Assembly: GCA_031292385.1 (NCBI GenBank)
Contig: JARLHE010000008.1
Span: forward strand, 62,001-126,000
Source: Oligoflexia bacterium
GTDB lineage: Bacteria > Bdellovibrionota > UBA1018
DNA length: 64,000 nucleotides
Reading direction: 5' to 3'
Positions within the stretch are counted from its first letter, which is position 1. Each line of letters begins with the position of its first letter. The notes under the pieces were generated by a model that saw only the letters and a program-made list of their open reading frames with translations, had not been told where the DNA came from and searched no databases. Positions 35,416 through 45,152 of this stretch are shown piece by piece. A program made the position numbers and the translations under genes.

Positions 35416-37350
35416 TCATCCTGATAGCGCTTTCTTAGGATTTTTTTGATCGCCGAATCGAAGAATTCGAGCGCTGTTGACCACTATGGCGACGACGGCC
35501 ATACTTTGGGCAAGTGCGCCTGTGAGGGGGTCCAAAATCCCCAATGCGGCCAAAGCGATGAGTACGATAGAAAGTCCAAACGCCAACCAAACGTTTTGCC
35601 CGATGATTCGGCGAGAGGTGTCCGCTAAGCCGATCAACTGTGGAAGACGCCCCAAATCCTTACCTAAGAGAGCGACATCGGCGCCTCCTAATGCCACCTC
35701 ATTGAGCTCTGCTCCGATGGCGACTCCTACATCGGCTCCCGCCAGAGCTGGGGCATCATTGATTCCGTCACCCACCATCATGACCACACGTCCTGCGGCT
35801 TGTTCGGATCGAACGACCTCGAGTTTCTGCGCAGGTAAGACCTCAGCGACAACTTCGTCCATTCCAAGGGCTGCTCCTACTTCTTGGGCCACTTTCTTAC
35901 GATCCCCCGTCAAGAGGATCATCCTATGGATGCCAAGCTCCCTCATTGCGGCGATGGCGTCTCGGGCTTCGACGCGGGGCTGGTCTCGAAGAACAAAACT
36001 ACCCAGACACTTCCCCCCATGCGCGATCCACACTTGGGAAGCATCCTCTTGTCCCCCGGATTCTACTTTGATCCCAAGATCCGTGAGTAAGGAAGCACGT
36101 CCGAGGGCCGCTTGCTGTCCATCCACCTGGGCAACTACGCCCAAGCCGGGTTTCTCTTTAAGGTCCTTGGGGGGATGACTAACAATGCCTCGAGATTGTG
36201 CCTCCATCACCACCGCGCGAGAAACAGGATGGAGGGAGCCAAAGCCGCACGAAGCGGCAATCGATAAAATTTGCTCCTCGGATGTTCCTTGTGTGGGATG
36301 AATTTTTGTCACGGTCGGCGCACCCACGGTGACAGTCCCTGTTTTGTCGAGAATGAGGGTGTCCACTTCAGAGGCGCGCTCCAGGAAATCCACGCTCTTG
36401 ATTAAGATGCGAAGGCGTGCTGCCACCGTCATCGCTGCGACCACTGCAGCGGGTCCTGCGACGACGAGAGCCGTGGGTGCCGCGACAACAAGAACTGTGA
36501 TCGCGCGCGCGAGGTTCTCAGTAAAGAACAAGGTGCTTGCTGACAAGGTCAACACCACCGGCAACCAAACCCCGGCCCGACGTTCGAAAAGCCTCAGCAT
36601 GGGGACTGATGCTAACTCGACATCGGCAAGGAGCTGGACGACCCGCCCGAGCACCGTATCGACACCCGCGCCCTTCACCTGGATCTTGAGTAGTCCATCG
36701 ATCGCGATCGTGCCCGCGAAGACTGGGTTTCCTGGCGCCACATCCTCATGGAGAGATTCACCCGTGATCGCAGACTGATCCACCGCAGCCCGTCCCTCGA
36801 CCACAGTACCATCGGCAGCGATCCGCTCTCCTGGACGAACCAAAATTTCGTCGCCGGCCATGAGGCTATTGGGATCCACTCTCTCTTCTTTGCCATTTCT
36901 CCACAGGATGGCTTGCCTGACGGAAAACGCGCGAATGCTGTCGATCGCGGATTTTGCGCCCAGAGAGCTTCGCTCCTCGAACATTCGCCCGATCTCAAGG
37001 AAAAGAGGAATAAGTGTCGCAGTCACAAAGCTCCCGGTCGCGGCAGAGGCGAGAATCGCAATAGCGACCAACTGATCTGTCGCCCGACGCGTGTCTCCCG
37101 TCATGATTCCGCGCACACCGGATAGGAGAGTTGGGACGCCGACGACCGCCGCAGCCAGGCCCCGACAAAGTTCTCCAAGTTGCCATTGATCGGGTGCGAG
37201 GTTGATCATCACGGTTCCCAGGCCCAAAAGCCCGATCCCCGCCATGCCGGCCCCGAGCCGGATAGTGATGCGGCGTCTTTCTTCAGGAGCCAGCGTCCCT
37301 AAAGTATTCTCACTAACAGGAGGCATGACTTCTGCTGCAAGAGAGTTCAT
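35416..37350 (-). CDS. P-type ATPase, metal-transport type, with atypical membrane motif
   Basis: A 644-residue pump with TGES (about residue 201), phosphorylation site DKTGT (Asp about 333), a HP dipeptide (LHPVSRAV) and GDGINDAP (about 531), all typical of P1B metal ATPases. There is no N-terminal metal-binding domain. The helix that normally carries CPC, SPC or TPC reads VVAAPTALVVAG, so APT replaces the metal ligands. Substrate or function may therefore differ from known pumps. Its start overlaps the stop of an SPFH gene (ATGA), the last step of a four-gene operon behind a Zur/Nur-like box. Confidence 0.82.
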   Translation of the reverse strand: MNSLAAEVMPPVSENTLGTLAPEERRRITIRLGAGMAGIGLLGLGTVMINLAPDQWQLGELCRGLAAAVVGVPTLLSGVRGIMTGDTRRATDQLVAIAILASAATGSFVTATLIPLFLEIGRMFEERSSLGAKSAIDSIRAFSVRQAILWRNGKEERVDPNSLMAGDEILVRPGERIAADGTVVEGRAAVDQSAITGESLHEDVAPGNPVFAGTIAIDGLLKIQVKGAGVDTVLGRVVQLLADVELASVPMLRLFERRAGVWLPVVLTLSASTLFFTENLARAITVLVVAAPTALVVAGPAAVVAAMTVAARLRILIKSVDFLERASEVDTLILDKTGTVTVGAPTVTKIHPTQGTSEEQILSIAASCGFGSLHPVSRAVVMEAQSRGIVSHPPKDLKEKPGLGVVAQVDGQQAALGRASLLTDLGIKVESGGQEDASQVWIAHGGKCLGSFVLRDQPRVEARDAIAAMRELGIHRMILLTGDRKKVAQEVGAALGMDEVVAEVLPAQKLEVVRSEQAAGRVVMMVGDGINDAPALAGADVGVAIGAELNEVALGGADVALLGKDLGRLPQLIGLADTSRRIIGQNVWLAFGLSIVLIALAALGILDPLTGALAQSMAVVAIVVNSARILRFGDQKNPKKALSG

Positions 37351-38444
37351 TCGGTGTCCCCTTCCATACTTCCGGGCGGTGGCGCTCCCATATTGATACT
37401 GTCGGAGGTCCCTTCTCCTTCGGCATCATCTGACTTCGGACTTGGCTTCAGCGTGATGCGAAACCCGTGATAGCTCGAGCCCGACGGGGGCGGCACCCAA
37501 CGGACATCACCTGCCGTCGCGATTGAACGATCAAGCGCATTCCGGTAGAGGCGTTCCCGAACAACGGTAGGATTGGCGTGGTATTCCCGAGCCAAAGCCA
37601 GAAACGCCTTGCTCTCACCTTTGGCGATGGCAAGAACGGATTCGGCATCTCCGTGCGCACTCTGAATCGCGGCATCCGCTTCGGCTTGCGCTTGCGGAAT
37701 CGCGCTCTGGGCGAACGCCTGAGCTTGGTTCTTCTTCGTTTGTGCTCCGATGAATGCACTTTGGACGGCATCGAATGCGCCAGCCAGTGCTGCGGGCGGA
37801 GCCAAACGCGTAAGCTCCAGCGAAGACAGCTCAAGACCTGAATGAGCGGCGTCGAGCCCTGCCTGCGCGTGGCGGGTCGCTGTTGCGATCAGATCCTTAC
37901 GGCCATCCGCAAGTACGCGATCGACTCCCATTTCACCTAAAGAGCGAACCATCGCAGCCGTTAGTTCCACGCGCAAAACGTCTTCTGCTTTGGGGCCGTA
38001 GAAGGCCCATTCCGCTGTGTCGCGCACCCGGTAGCGAGCGACCACCTGGACGTGGACAATATTATGATCTCCCGTAACCGCATAGCCTTGGGAGACGGGG
38101 TCCAGCCCTTGCTCTTGGTAATATCCTCCCGCGCTATTCAGGACATCGATGGGAAGTTCCCACACATGCTTCACCTGAACCCGCACCACTTGATCGATGG
38201 GTTTCGGAAAGGCAAAGAGTAGTCCAGGGCCATGTTCTTGCAAAGCCGGCGTATCGCCGACCAAACGCCCCCAGCGCAAGATGACGGCGACCTCGTCGGA
38301 TCTCAAAATTGTGATTCCGGAAAAGACGTAAATCACGATCATAGCGGCGATCCACCAGTGCATCCTCTGCCAAGCGGCATCGATTGCGACAAAGATCGGT
38401 CGAGCCAAGCGGCGAACTTCAGAAGGAGGACCGGTTTTTCTCAC
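37347..38444 (-). CDS. SPFH/HflK-like membrane protein
   Basis: A 365-residue protein with one N-terminal transmembrane helix (about residues 30-48) and a band-7/SPFH domain (VAVILRWGRLVGDTP...GPGLLFAFPKPIDQV). A long helical region rich in Ala and Glu follows, then a proline-rich tail. It resembles HflK, which with HflC forms a periplasmic cage around FtsH. This is one of three consecutive SPFH genes and probably not the housekeeping HflK. It overlaps both neighbours by ATGA. Confidence 0.78.
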   Translation of the reverse strand: MRKTGPPSEVRRLARPIFVAIDAAWQRMHWWIAAMIVIYVFSGITILRSDEVAVILRWGRLVGDTPALQEHGPGLLFAFPKPIDQVVRVQVKHVWELPIDVLNSAGGYYQEQGLDPVSQGYAVTGDHNIVHVQVVARYRVRDTAEWAFYGPKAEDVLRVELTAAMVRSLGEMGVDRVLADGRKDLIATATRHAQAGLDAAHSGLELSSLELTRLAPPAALAGAFDAVQSAFIGAQTKKNQAQAFAQSAIPQAQAEADAAIQSAHGDAESVLAIAKGESKAFLALAREYHANPTVVRERLYRNALDRSIATAGDVRWVPPPSGSSYHGFRITLKPSPKSDDAEGEGTSDSINMGAPPPGSMEGDTE

Positions 38445-39352
38445 TTCTGACCTTTCCCCTGAAGAAGCGAGAAGGGCTCGGAGTCCGTGCGCAGGATCAG
38501 CGTCGATCTCCCTGTGACGAGTTTGCTAAGAGAGTCAAGTGATCTCGTGAATCGGTAAAGCTCAGGGTCGGTGCGGTGAGCGTCCGCGTAGACCTTAGCA
38601 ACATGGGCTGCGGATTCGCCCTTAATGCGCGCGACCTCTTCTGCGCCTTGGGCTCGGATCTTCGCGGCTTCAAGCTCCGCCTCGGAGCGGATCTTACTGG
38701 CCGCTTCTTCACCTTCGGCCTCGTATTTCGCCGCGAACTGGCGGCGCTCGGCGCGCATCTGCTCGAATACGGCAACCACGTTCTCCTTTGGGAGAGCCAA
38801 GCGTTCGAGCCTGATCTGCTCGATGGTCACGCCATAATTTTTCAAGGCCATGGGAGCAGTCGTATCCAGGAGTTCGGATTCAATCTGATCGACTTGGAGG
38901 TCTGAAGGATTCGTGGATACGAGAGCGGAAAGATCATGAGCACCCAATGTGCCAATAGCGGCATTGGTGAGAAGCCCGTCCAGCTTGGCCTCGGCCCCGG
39001 CAACTCCGTTTTGAGCGCCGATCGCCTGGGTAAAGATGACAGGGTTTCCGACTTTCCAAACTACGAAGGTCCGCGCGATGATGTTCTTCTTATCTCGCGT
39101 CAGCATCTCGGTCAGGCCGGTTTCGTAAACACGCCGACGCATATCGATAAGCGATGCTTCGTCAATCGGCCACGGAAATTTCCAGTGCAAGCCGGGCTCA
39201 GTCGCTGTGCGGATCGGACGCCCAAAGCGAGTGATCAGAACCGCGCTGCCTTCTTTCACCAGAACCGAGGTCGCTTGAAAGAAGATCCCGATGAGCGCGA
39301 GAGCTCCGACGATCGCACGGAGCCGCTGTTGGGTATTCATTGCTGCAACCAT
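38441..39352 (-). CDS. SPFH/HflC-like membrane protein
   Basis: A 303-residue protein with one N-terminal helix and an SPFH domain like HflC (SAVLITRFGRPIRTATEPGLHWKFPWPID), then the coiled-coil Ala/Glu segment (EAELEAAKIRAQGAEEVA) and a C-terminal LITGRSTLILRTDSEPF-like strand typical of HflC. Start 39352 has GGGGGTGA upstream; an ATG at 39340 forms an ATGA overlap and is equally plausible. Partner of the two HflK-like proteins. Confidence 0.8.
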   Translation of the reverse strand: MVAAMNTQQRLRAIVGALALIGIFFQATSVLVKEGSAVLITRFGRPIRTATEPGLHWKFPWPIDEASLIDMRRRVYETGLTEMLTRDKKNIIARTFVVWKVGNPVIFTQAIGAQNGVAGAEAKLDGLLTNAAIGTLGAHDLSALVSTNPSDLQVDQIESELLDTTAPMALKNYGVTIEQIRLERLALPKENVVAVFEQMRAERRQFAAKYEAEGEEAASKIRSEAELEAAKIRAQGAEEVARIKGESAAHVAKVYADAHRTDPELYRFTRSLDSLSKLVTGRSTLILRTDSEPFSLLQGKGQK

Positions 39353-41325
39353 ATTTCACCCCCATCCCGCTCAAAGCGGGAATCCAAGATCGTAAACCGA
39401 CGTTTCGCAAGTCCCGCCTCCAACGTCTCCAGACGACGGCGAAAAAAATACTCTCCGGGGGATGCTTTGTACTGAGACTCCAAAGTTCTGAAGCTCCAAG
39501 CTTCTCCGGCTGCGACCGCAAGTACTTGGGCTCCTTCCGCGCGCGCCTTGTTCTCGTCTTCCACGACGGACGCCCTGGCCGCAGGAACGCTCCGGTTACG
39601 AGCCGCCTGAGCATTGACGACCGACGTGACTTTCCCAAGCTCCGCAGAAACAACCGCTTCATAGTCAGCGGCAACAGGAACGGGAGGATGCATTCCACCG
39701 ACCGTGAACGCGACGATGTCCACGCCCAACCCGAGAGCCGTGGCGTCCTTCTGGACCATCTCTCGCATCTTCGCCGTCAGAGCGGTGAGGTTTTGCGACA
39801 ACGCTTCCGATAGCGTGAGATTTACGGTGGATCTCATCACCGCCCGGTAGGAGATCGCCTTGAGAGCTTCTTCCGGGTTTTGGGCGTGATACCGCCAAGC
39901 TCGCGCATCTGTAATCCGATACTGAACCGTTGCATCGACCGTGATCAAATCACGCCCATTGCCTAAGAGAAGTGCGTACTCGTTAGGTGCATGTTCGACT
40001 GCCCAAATGACATTTTCTGGCCCTCCCTCTTCCTCTCCTTCATGTCCGACCTGGACTGCCTGAACGCGCAACATGGCGATCCGGTAAACTTTGTCTATCG
40101 GCCAAGGCCAATGCAGATGAAGTCCCGGCGCAAGCGGTTCACCGCCGACAGGAATCCCCAGGCGCTCCACGAGGCCCTGCTCCTGAACTCCGACTACGGA
40201 AAAAGAAGTGGAGATCCATCCGATTAGTAAAAGACCCAGAGCCAGGGGTTCAAGAGCCCGACGAACTACGTTCAACGCCCAAGTGGAACGCAAGTCGATC
40301 CCAAGCTGCTTCTCCGCGCTATCGAGAACGCTTCCCACGATATTGGTGCGACTTCCGAAGACCTGGAGCACACCAAAATTCAGTGGGAAAATGCTGGCGC
40401 TCTCTCTGGACGGCCAGGAGGCGGTCAGGAGGCTCCAACAAATCGCCGTATTAAGCGCCAATAGGGCGAAATGCGTGACTTTGAAAAGCGTGTCCAGCTT
40501 TTCCAACGAAAGGCCGATCGAGAGCGAGGCCAACACCAGAATCCACGCGAGCACTCGCGCGCCACGACTTAGGCTGGGCCCTTCGGGAAGCCACGAAGGC
40601 TCGGTGTCCGCGAGAAATCTAGCTGCAGTCGCGACAAGCAAAGCGCCGCAAAGACAAAAGGTCGCCGCAATCCCATCTGCCAAGGAGGCGGTCGGAGCAC
40701 GGAAATCCAGAAGATCAGTTCGGAAGAGCACGATATTGGCTAAAATTCCAGCCAGTGCGGTTCCTACGGCAATTTTTCTCGCAAGTCCCCAGTCCTCGAA
40801 CCAAACTAAGATCGCGTTGATCCGGGCAGTAGCGGGTCGAGACTTCCGTTTTAACTCTTCCTTCTTGGGTATATTTTCGTTCGGATCGGATTCTTTGGGT
40901 TCGCTTAGGCTAACGGGTAAAATTGTAGCAGCAGTCGCTGGTTCAACTACAGTGGAGGGCCATTGGTTTGAAACAGCGTTTTCGTCCTCAGATAGATTTT
41001 GCAATTTAGCTCGCTCGATTTGAACTACTACTAGACCTGCGAGAATTCCTATCGAGAGTCCCAATGACACGGTTGCATCGAGTAAAACCCAGTTTCCTAG
41101 CACCCAGCCGGGAGCAAGAATGCCAATCGTTCCTATAAAGGATGCGGCAAGAAGAACGAGAATCACTCCCCGGTAGGGGTCGTGATCTGAGGAGAGTGCG
41201 CGTGGAGCAGGTCCGTCACCTTTTTCCTCCTGCCTTGAATCATGACGAGGAAGTTTTGACGCAACAGAGCGTGTTAGTCGATTCAATGCCCGAGAAAAAA
41301 ACGGACCGATTTGAAAAATTCGCAT
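39337..41325 (-). CDS. large HflK-like protein with N-terminal multispan membrane region
   Basis: A 662-residue protein. Residues about 50-330 contain several transmembrane helices and a charged linker; residues about 370-640 form an SPFH/HflK domain (QEQGLVERLGIPVGGEPLAPGLHLHWPWPID, in parts). Ordinary HflK has a single helix, so the multispan extension is unusual. It is the first gene of the SPFH-ATPase operon, 33 bases from a palindromic regulator box. A scaffold for the P-type ATPase or a protease regulator are plausible roles (inference). Confidence 0.75.
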   Translation of the reverse strand: MRIFQIGPFFSRALNRLTRSVASKLPRHDSRQEEKGDGPAPRALSSDHDPYRGVILVLLAASFIGTIGILAPGWVLGNWVLLDATVSLGLSIGILAGLVVVQIERAKLQNLSEDENAVSNQWPSTVVEPATAATILPVSLSEPKESDPNENIPKKEELKRKSRPATARINAILVWFEDWGLARKIAVGTALAGILANIVLFRTDLLDFRAPTASLADGIAATFCLCGALLVATAARFLADTEPSWLPEGPSLSRGARVLAWILVLASLSIGLSLEKLDTLFKVTHFALLALNTAICWSLLTASWPSRESASIFPLNFGVLQVFGSRTNIVGSVLDSAEKQLGIDLRSTWALNVVRRALEPLALGLLLIGWISTSFSVVGVQEQGLVERLGIPVGGEPLAPGLHLHWPWPIDKVYRIAMLRVQAVQVGHEGEEEGGPENVIWAVEHAPNEYALLLGNGRDLITVDATVQYRITDARAWRYHAQNPEEALKAISYRAVMRSTVNLTLSEALSQNLTALTAKMREMVQKDATALGLGVDIVAFTVGGMHPPVPVAADYEAVVSAELGKVTSVVNAQAARNRSVPAARASVVEDENKARAEGAQVLAVAAGEAWSFRTLESQYKASPGEYFFRRRLETLEAGLAKRRFTILDSRFERDGGEIWLQQ

Positions 41326-41357
41326 GAGTAATCAATCATACCTAAAATCTGCAGCCG

Positions 41358-41374
41358 ATGCAACTTTGTTGCAT
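41358..41374. promoter_or_regulatory. Zur/Nur-like box 1
   Basis: ATGCAA-CTTTG-TTGCAT, a perfect 6-5-6 palindrome 33 bases upstream of the SPFH/P-type ATPase operon. Same form as the four other boxes in the island. Confidence 0.75.
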
Positions 41375-41412
41375 TAAGGTCGGGGCTCTGCCGCCCGTGC
41401 TATACACAGGAT

Positions 41413-42048
41413 TTAGATTTCAAACTCTGCGATGGGGGCGCCTCTCAGAATTCTCCAAGAATGCCGTAGGACTTGCAGTGAAGACCTGAGAATGAGTGTA
41501 GCCAACAACACGCCGACCAGCACATCCGGCCACCGTGAACGAAAGACCGCGACGAGACCGGCTGTTACCAAAATTCCGATGTTCACCATAAGATCGCTCT
41601 GCGAACAAATCCATGTCGATTTCATGTTCACATCGTCATCGCGATGCTTCATGAGAAGAAGAAGGCAACTCGTATTGGCGACAAAAGACAGAATTCCAAG
41701 TCCGGTCATCCAATGAAGTTCGGGCAAAGCGTGCTCACCCCAGATGGATTGTCCAGCCTCGAACAGGACACTGACCCCCAACGATGCTGTGACCAACCCC
41801 TTGACGAATGCCGCCCTAGCGAGCCACTTTTCTCCACGCGAAATTGCATAGAGGCTCAGGGCGATCACGAGGACGTGACTGAACAAGTGGACGGCGTCCG
41901 CTAAAATCAAGTTGGAAGATGAATGCAAGCCGCCTAACCACTCGATCGTAGCGGCAAGAGCATTGATCCAAAACACGACCCAAAGGAGTTGTTTTTGATG
42001 TCCTAGGCGTTTTGAGTGGGCATTCGCACCACAGCATTCCATCCCCAT
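41413..42048 (-). CDS. short CDF-family cation transporter
   Basis: A 211-residue membrane protein with about six helices and no C-terminal cytoplasmic domain. The second-helix motif LADAVHLFSHV matches the metal site region of cation diffusion facilitators; the fifth-helix site appears as SQSDLMVN. A CC pair and His lie at the N terminus (MGMECCGANAH). CDF proteins usually export zinc or similar ions; in a scarcity regulon it might move metal between compartments. It has its own box 66 bases upstream. Confidence 0.75.
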   Translation of the reverse strand: MGMECCGANAHSKRLGHQKQLLWVVFWINALAATIEWLGGLHSSSNLILADAVHLFSHVLVIALSLYAISRGEKWLARAAFVKGLVTASLGVSVLFEAGQSIWGEHALPELHWMTGLGILSFVANTSCLLLLMKHRDDDVNMKSTWICSQSDLMVNIGILVTAGLVAVFRSRWPDVLVGVLLATLILRSSLQVLRHSWRILRGAPIAEFEI

Positions 42049-42113
42049 GCATACCTCCGTGTTTTAGCGCTCAACTATAAGCGGGTCGCGCCGCCTTCTG
42101 GACTTTAGTTCGA

Positions 42114-42130
42114 ATGCAACTCATTTGCAA
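42114..42130. promoter_or_regulatory. Zur/Nur-like box 2
   Basis: ATGCAA-CTCAT-TTGCAA, 66 bases upstream of the CDF-like gene. One mismatch from a perfect palindrome. Confidence 0.7.
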
Positions 42131-42176
42131 ACTCTTGACATTTTACGCGGCGGACATTTTAGACGCATCCGCGCTT

Positions 42177-42950
42177 TTAAGAGCCGCCCCCCACTTTCAA
42201 AATGACCATCAGAGTAATACCGACGAGAATCGCTAAAAGTTGACCTCGATCTTTTCTGAGTTGAGGGTGCGCTAAGAGCGGTGGCAGCAAGGCAGGTCCA
42301 GCAAGGTAAAGAAAAGATCCTGCCGTAAATGGAAGAACCCAGATCTCTGCGCCCTGAAGCTGCGTCTCGACCCAAACAACAATCGCCGTTCCAAGAATTG
42401 CAATGAGTGCCGAGAGAAAATTCAAGACAATGGCTTTTTTCACTTCAAGGCCCGAACCCACAAGAATTCCGAAGTCCCCCAGCTCATGGGGGATCTCGTG
42501 AAAGATGATTGCGAGGGTTGTAGCGACTCCTACGGTTTTGCTTTCGAGAAAGGAACTGCCGATTAACGCTCCGTCGATAAAGTTATGGGCGCTCGATGCC
42601 AGAAGATTGATGATCGCGGGGGGACGAACACCCAGGAAGTTCTTTCCATCACTCAGATCAGAATTCTTTAGATTGACCCAGTATTCAAAAAGAAAAGCTG
42701 AAAAAAATCCGGTGAGAGCCAAAATCGATACTTGAAGGGATGAGGTACTCGCTCGAAATGACTCGGGCAACAGATGAATCAGCGCGTCCCCAGACAAAGC
42801 TCCGATCGCCAAAGCCACCAAGACCGGGATCAACCGATCCAAAGCGGTTCGGCTGAGAAGAAGCGCGAAAATGCAAACCAATGAAATGCCGCTGACGATG
42901 GAGACGCTAGCGAAGGCAAGAATGACTGGTGAATAATCTGCGAGCATCAT
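42177..42950 (-). CDS. ZIP-family metal transporter
   Basis: A 257-residue, eight-helix protein with the ZIP signatures HLLPESF, SSAHNFIDGALIG (helix IV) and FHEIPHELGDFGIL (helix V), which form the binuclear metal centre. ZIP proteins bring zinc or other divalent metals into the cytoplasm. It is the last gene of an eight-gene operon; its start overlaps the stop of the DUF5522 gene (ATGA). Confidence 0.9.
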   Translation of the reverse strand: MMLADYSPVILAFASVSIVSGISLVCIFALLLSRTALDRLIPVLVALAIGALSGDALIHLLPESFRASTSSLQVSILALTGFFSAFLFEYWVNLKNSDLSDGKNFLGVRPPAIINLLASSAHNFIDGALIGSSFLESKTVGVATTLAIIFHEIPHELGDFGILVGSGLEVKKAIVLNFLSALIAILGTAIVVWVETQLQGAEIWVLPFTAGSFLYLAGPALLPPLLAHPQLRKDRGQLLAILVGITLMVILKVGGGS

Positions 42951-43135
42951 TTCCTTTTTTTAAATCCATAGGGGCAATGGCGGCAACCGGACTTACAGCA
43001 TTTCTTTAACCTCTGAAGGCGGATTCTCGTCGATACTTGCTCCCCGGTTTTAGGATCTCGATAGAACTCCTGACCGTTTCCACAAGCCTCGTCATGAATT
43101 TGAATCCAGAGCGCTGCAAGCTGTGACTTGGTCAT
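42947..43135 (-). CDS. DUF5522-like small cysteine protein
   Basis: A 62-residue protein. The C-terminal KKCCKSGCRHCPYGFKK matches the cysteine cluster of DUF5522 proteins, and the upstream ACGNGQEFYRDPKTGEQV also fits. It probably binds zinc or another soft metal; a role as a chaperone or store is inference. The start at 43135 is 2 bases from the preceding gene's stop. Confidence 0.7.
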   Translation of the reverse strand: MTKSQLAALWIQIHDEACGNGQEFYRDPKTGEQVSTRIRLQRLKKCCKSGCRHCPYGFKKRK

Positions 43136-43137
43136 CT

Positions 43138-44019
43138 TCAATCTTTCGACCCTGTCGCGGCTTTCTCCCATCTCGTATTCCATTCCCAGTCTCGAGCAAT
43201 TTCGACCGCCATCGTCCGTTTGAGCTTCCTGTAAATCGCTCTTCTTAAAACCCAATCCGGCTCATCCCTCCCCAAGACGAACATACCGTACTCGGAAGCA
43301 GCATCAAATTTTTGCCAGCAAAGACCGGAAGCGAGGCGTGGGTATTTCTCAAGCGAAAAGGTCGTATGGGAATAGTTTTCTAAGTTTCTGCGAATTTCCT
43401 CGCCGTCACCCCGGGGATCTGCCAACGCCAATAAGTGAAGCTTGGGGAGTTGCTTTCTGGAACATACCGAACGGCGGCGCAGATAGGACTCCAGACGCGG
43501 AAAGAGCGAGGCCAGGGTGTGTCCTTTTTGAGAAAAGTCGATCAGAACCCATTTTTCCGGGCCACTTCGTATTTTCCAGAGAAGAAATCGATCAAAATGC
43601 TGATCCAGATCCGATCGAGCATGGTTTGGCCTTGCGTAGGTGCTTCCATTTTGATTTTCCTGTGACGGAACCGCATACTTGGCAAATCGAAACTGAGAGA
43701 GAGGCAGATTCATCGCCAAAACTCCCGGACATGCCTGCAAAAAAGCAAGGATAGGAGTTGGACTTCGACCCACCCCAATAAATTGATGTTTGTCAGGTGG
43801 AAAATGAGTAAAAATTTTTAGGCTGAGATCCCGGATCTCCTGATATTCCTCCGGATCTACAGAGGCGACCCAATCAGGAGCGTGAAAGCCTGAAATACTT
43901 TTCTCACGAAGCTCCCGAAAGGCCCGAAAGTTCGGTGTAGGACAACTATCTGGAGAGAATCTCGCGATTTTCAGCCGATCGGATTCGGGCGTCGTTAGTC
44001 GAGGGCTGGGGCTCGCCAT
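43138..44019 (-). CDS. unknown, phosphoribosyltransferase-like protein
   Basis: A 293-residue cytosolic protein. FIGVGRSPTPILAFLQ followed by NLPLSQFR, and later WVLIDFSQKGHTLASL, resembles the layout of phosphoribosyltransferase-fold proteins, but a canonical PRPP motif is not clear. I do not recognise a named family. The ATG at 44019 follows GGGAG; the gene overlaps the WD40 gene by 25 bases, so it is part of the COG0523 operon. Confidence 0.5.
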   Translation of the reverse strand: MASPSPRLTTPESDRLKIARFSPDSCPTPNFRAFRELREKSISGFHAPDWVASVDPEEYQEIRDLSLKIFTHFPPDKHQFIGVGRSPTPILAFLQACPGVLAMNLPLSQFRFAKYAVPSQENQNGSTYARPNHARSDLDQHFDRFLLWKIRSGPEKWVLIDFSQKGHTLASLFPRLESYLRRRSVCSRKQLPKLHLLALADPRGDGEEIRRNLENYSHTTFSLEKYPRLASGLCWQKFDAASEYGMFVLGRDEPDWVLRRAIYRKLKRTMAVEIARDWEWNTRWEKAATGSKD

Positions 44020-45152
44020 AGGCAAACTTCTCCCGATGCGTAACCTGTCACAACTGCCGCGCCATCAGGACTCCAAGCTAAACGACTTCCTTCTCCTTGG
44101 CCTACTCGATATCCAAGCCCCAAAGGTTTTTTCCGTCCTTCAAGATTCCAGAAAAAGAGGGCACCTTCTTTTCCCAGACTTGCCAAGAAAGCCGAACCTT
44201 TCTTGGGTTGAAACTCCATGCCTGCGATGAGTTCCACGTGACCTGAGCGAACGAGGGGCTTTGAGCCTGCGGGACCTTTCCCTGAAAAGTCCCAAATCGT
44301 CAGCTCCGCTCCCCCTCCGGTTGCAAGATATCGGCTGTCGGGGCTCCACGCGAGTTCTTTGACTTTGACGGGATACCCCGACATTTCCAGGTCTTCTCCA
44401 GAAACGGTCTTCCAAATATGAACGGAGGAGTCCTGAGAGCCACAGGCAACCCATTTTCCATTCGGTCCCAGCTTCAGGCTGATCGGCGAGCCCTTCCAGC
44501 CAAAAAGTCGCTTGGGTTGAGGCGAGCCCATCTCCCAAAGTCTAATCCCGCCGTAGCAACTCGTGATGAGACGCTCAGAAGATCCTCTCCATTCCACACC
44601 ACTGACCGTGTTCGGATGTGGCTCGAACTCTTGAATGAGCTCGCCCGTGCTCGACCATACACGGAGGACTTTTCCAGAGGCCGTCACAATTCGCGCCTCA
44701 CTGCCTGAGTCTGGAGAAAATCTAACATGCTCGACCCAGGCAGATCCGCCATTTTGCTCAATGATCCTGCGTCCAGACGAAAGATCCCAAAGCTTGAACT
44801 TTCCGTCCTGTCCTCCTGATGCCAAGAGTTGGCTATCTTTTGACCAAGCCACAGTCAAAGTGCCCAGTTCATGACCTTCAAAGACGTGACGTGATTTTAA
44901 GTCGTCACTATTCAGGATATGAATCCTCCCTTGGGCAGAAGCGACGGCGACATTCTTTCCATCCGGTGAATACCGAAGATCCACGACGTAATCACCGATC
45001 TCGGCTGAGCATTCATGTTTTAGGATCGGTACCCCGGAGAGTTGCTTTCTCACTTCTTTGGCATATTCCTCGGTGAAGTCACTCGCGTCCATAAACTCCT
45101 TCGGAATTTCCTCTGCATCGGGCCGATCCTGAGATTGATTTAAGCGAGACAT
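43995..45152 (-). CDS. WD40-repeat protein
   Basis: A 385-residue soluble protein with about seven WD40 repeats from residue 50 onward, seen as regularly spaced [46 protein letters not shown] and TIWDF motifs. It should fold as one beta propeller and act as a binding platform. No signal peptide. It overlaps the COG0523 GTPase gene by 13 bases. WD40 genes adjacent to COG0523 GTPases have been noted before, to my recollection. Confidence 0.85.
   Translation of the reverse strand: MSRLNQSQDRPDAEEIPKEFMDASDFTEEYAKEVRKQLSGVPILKHECSAEIGDYVVDLRYSPDGKNVAVASAQGRIHILNSDDLKSRHVFEGHELGTLTVAWSKDSQLLASGGQDGKFKLWDLSSGRRIIEQNGGSAWVEHVRFSPDSGSEARIVTASGKVLRVWSSTGELIQEFEPHPNTVSGVEWRGSSERLITSCYGGIRLWEMGSPQPKRLFGWKGSPISLKLGPNGKWVACGSQDSSVHIWKTVSGEDLEMSGYPVKVKELAWSPDSRYLATGGGAELTIWDFSGKGPAGSKPLVRSGHVELIAGMEFQPKKGSAFLASLGKEGALFFWNLEGRKKPLGLGYRVGQGEGSRLAWSPDGAAVVTGYASGEVCLWRAPALD

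Noticed and set aside
37347..41325. SPFH genes as the housekeeping hflK-hflC
   Set aside because: There are three copies, coupled to a P-type ATPase on a mobile element, and one has a multispan extension; no hflX or hfq lies nearby.
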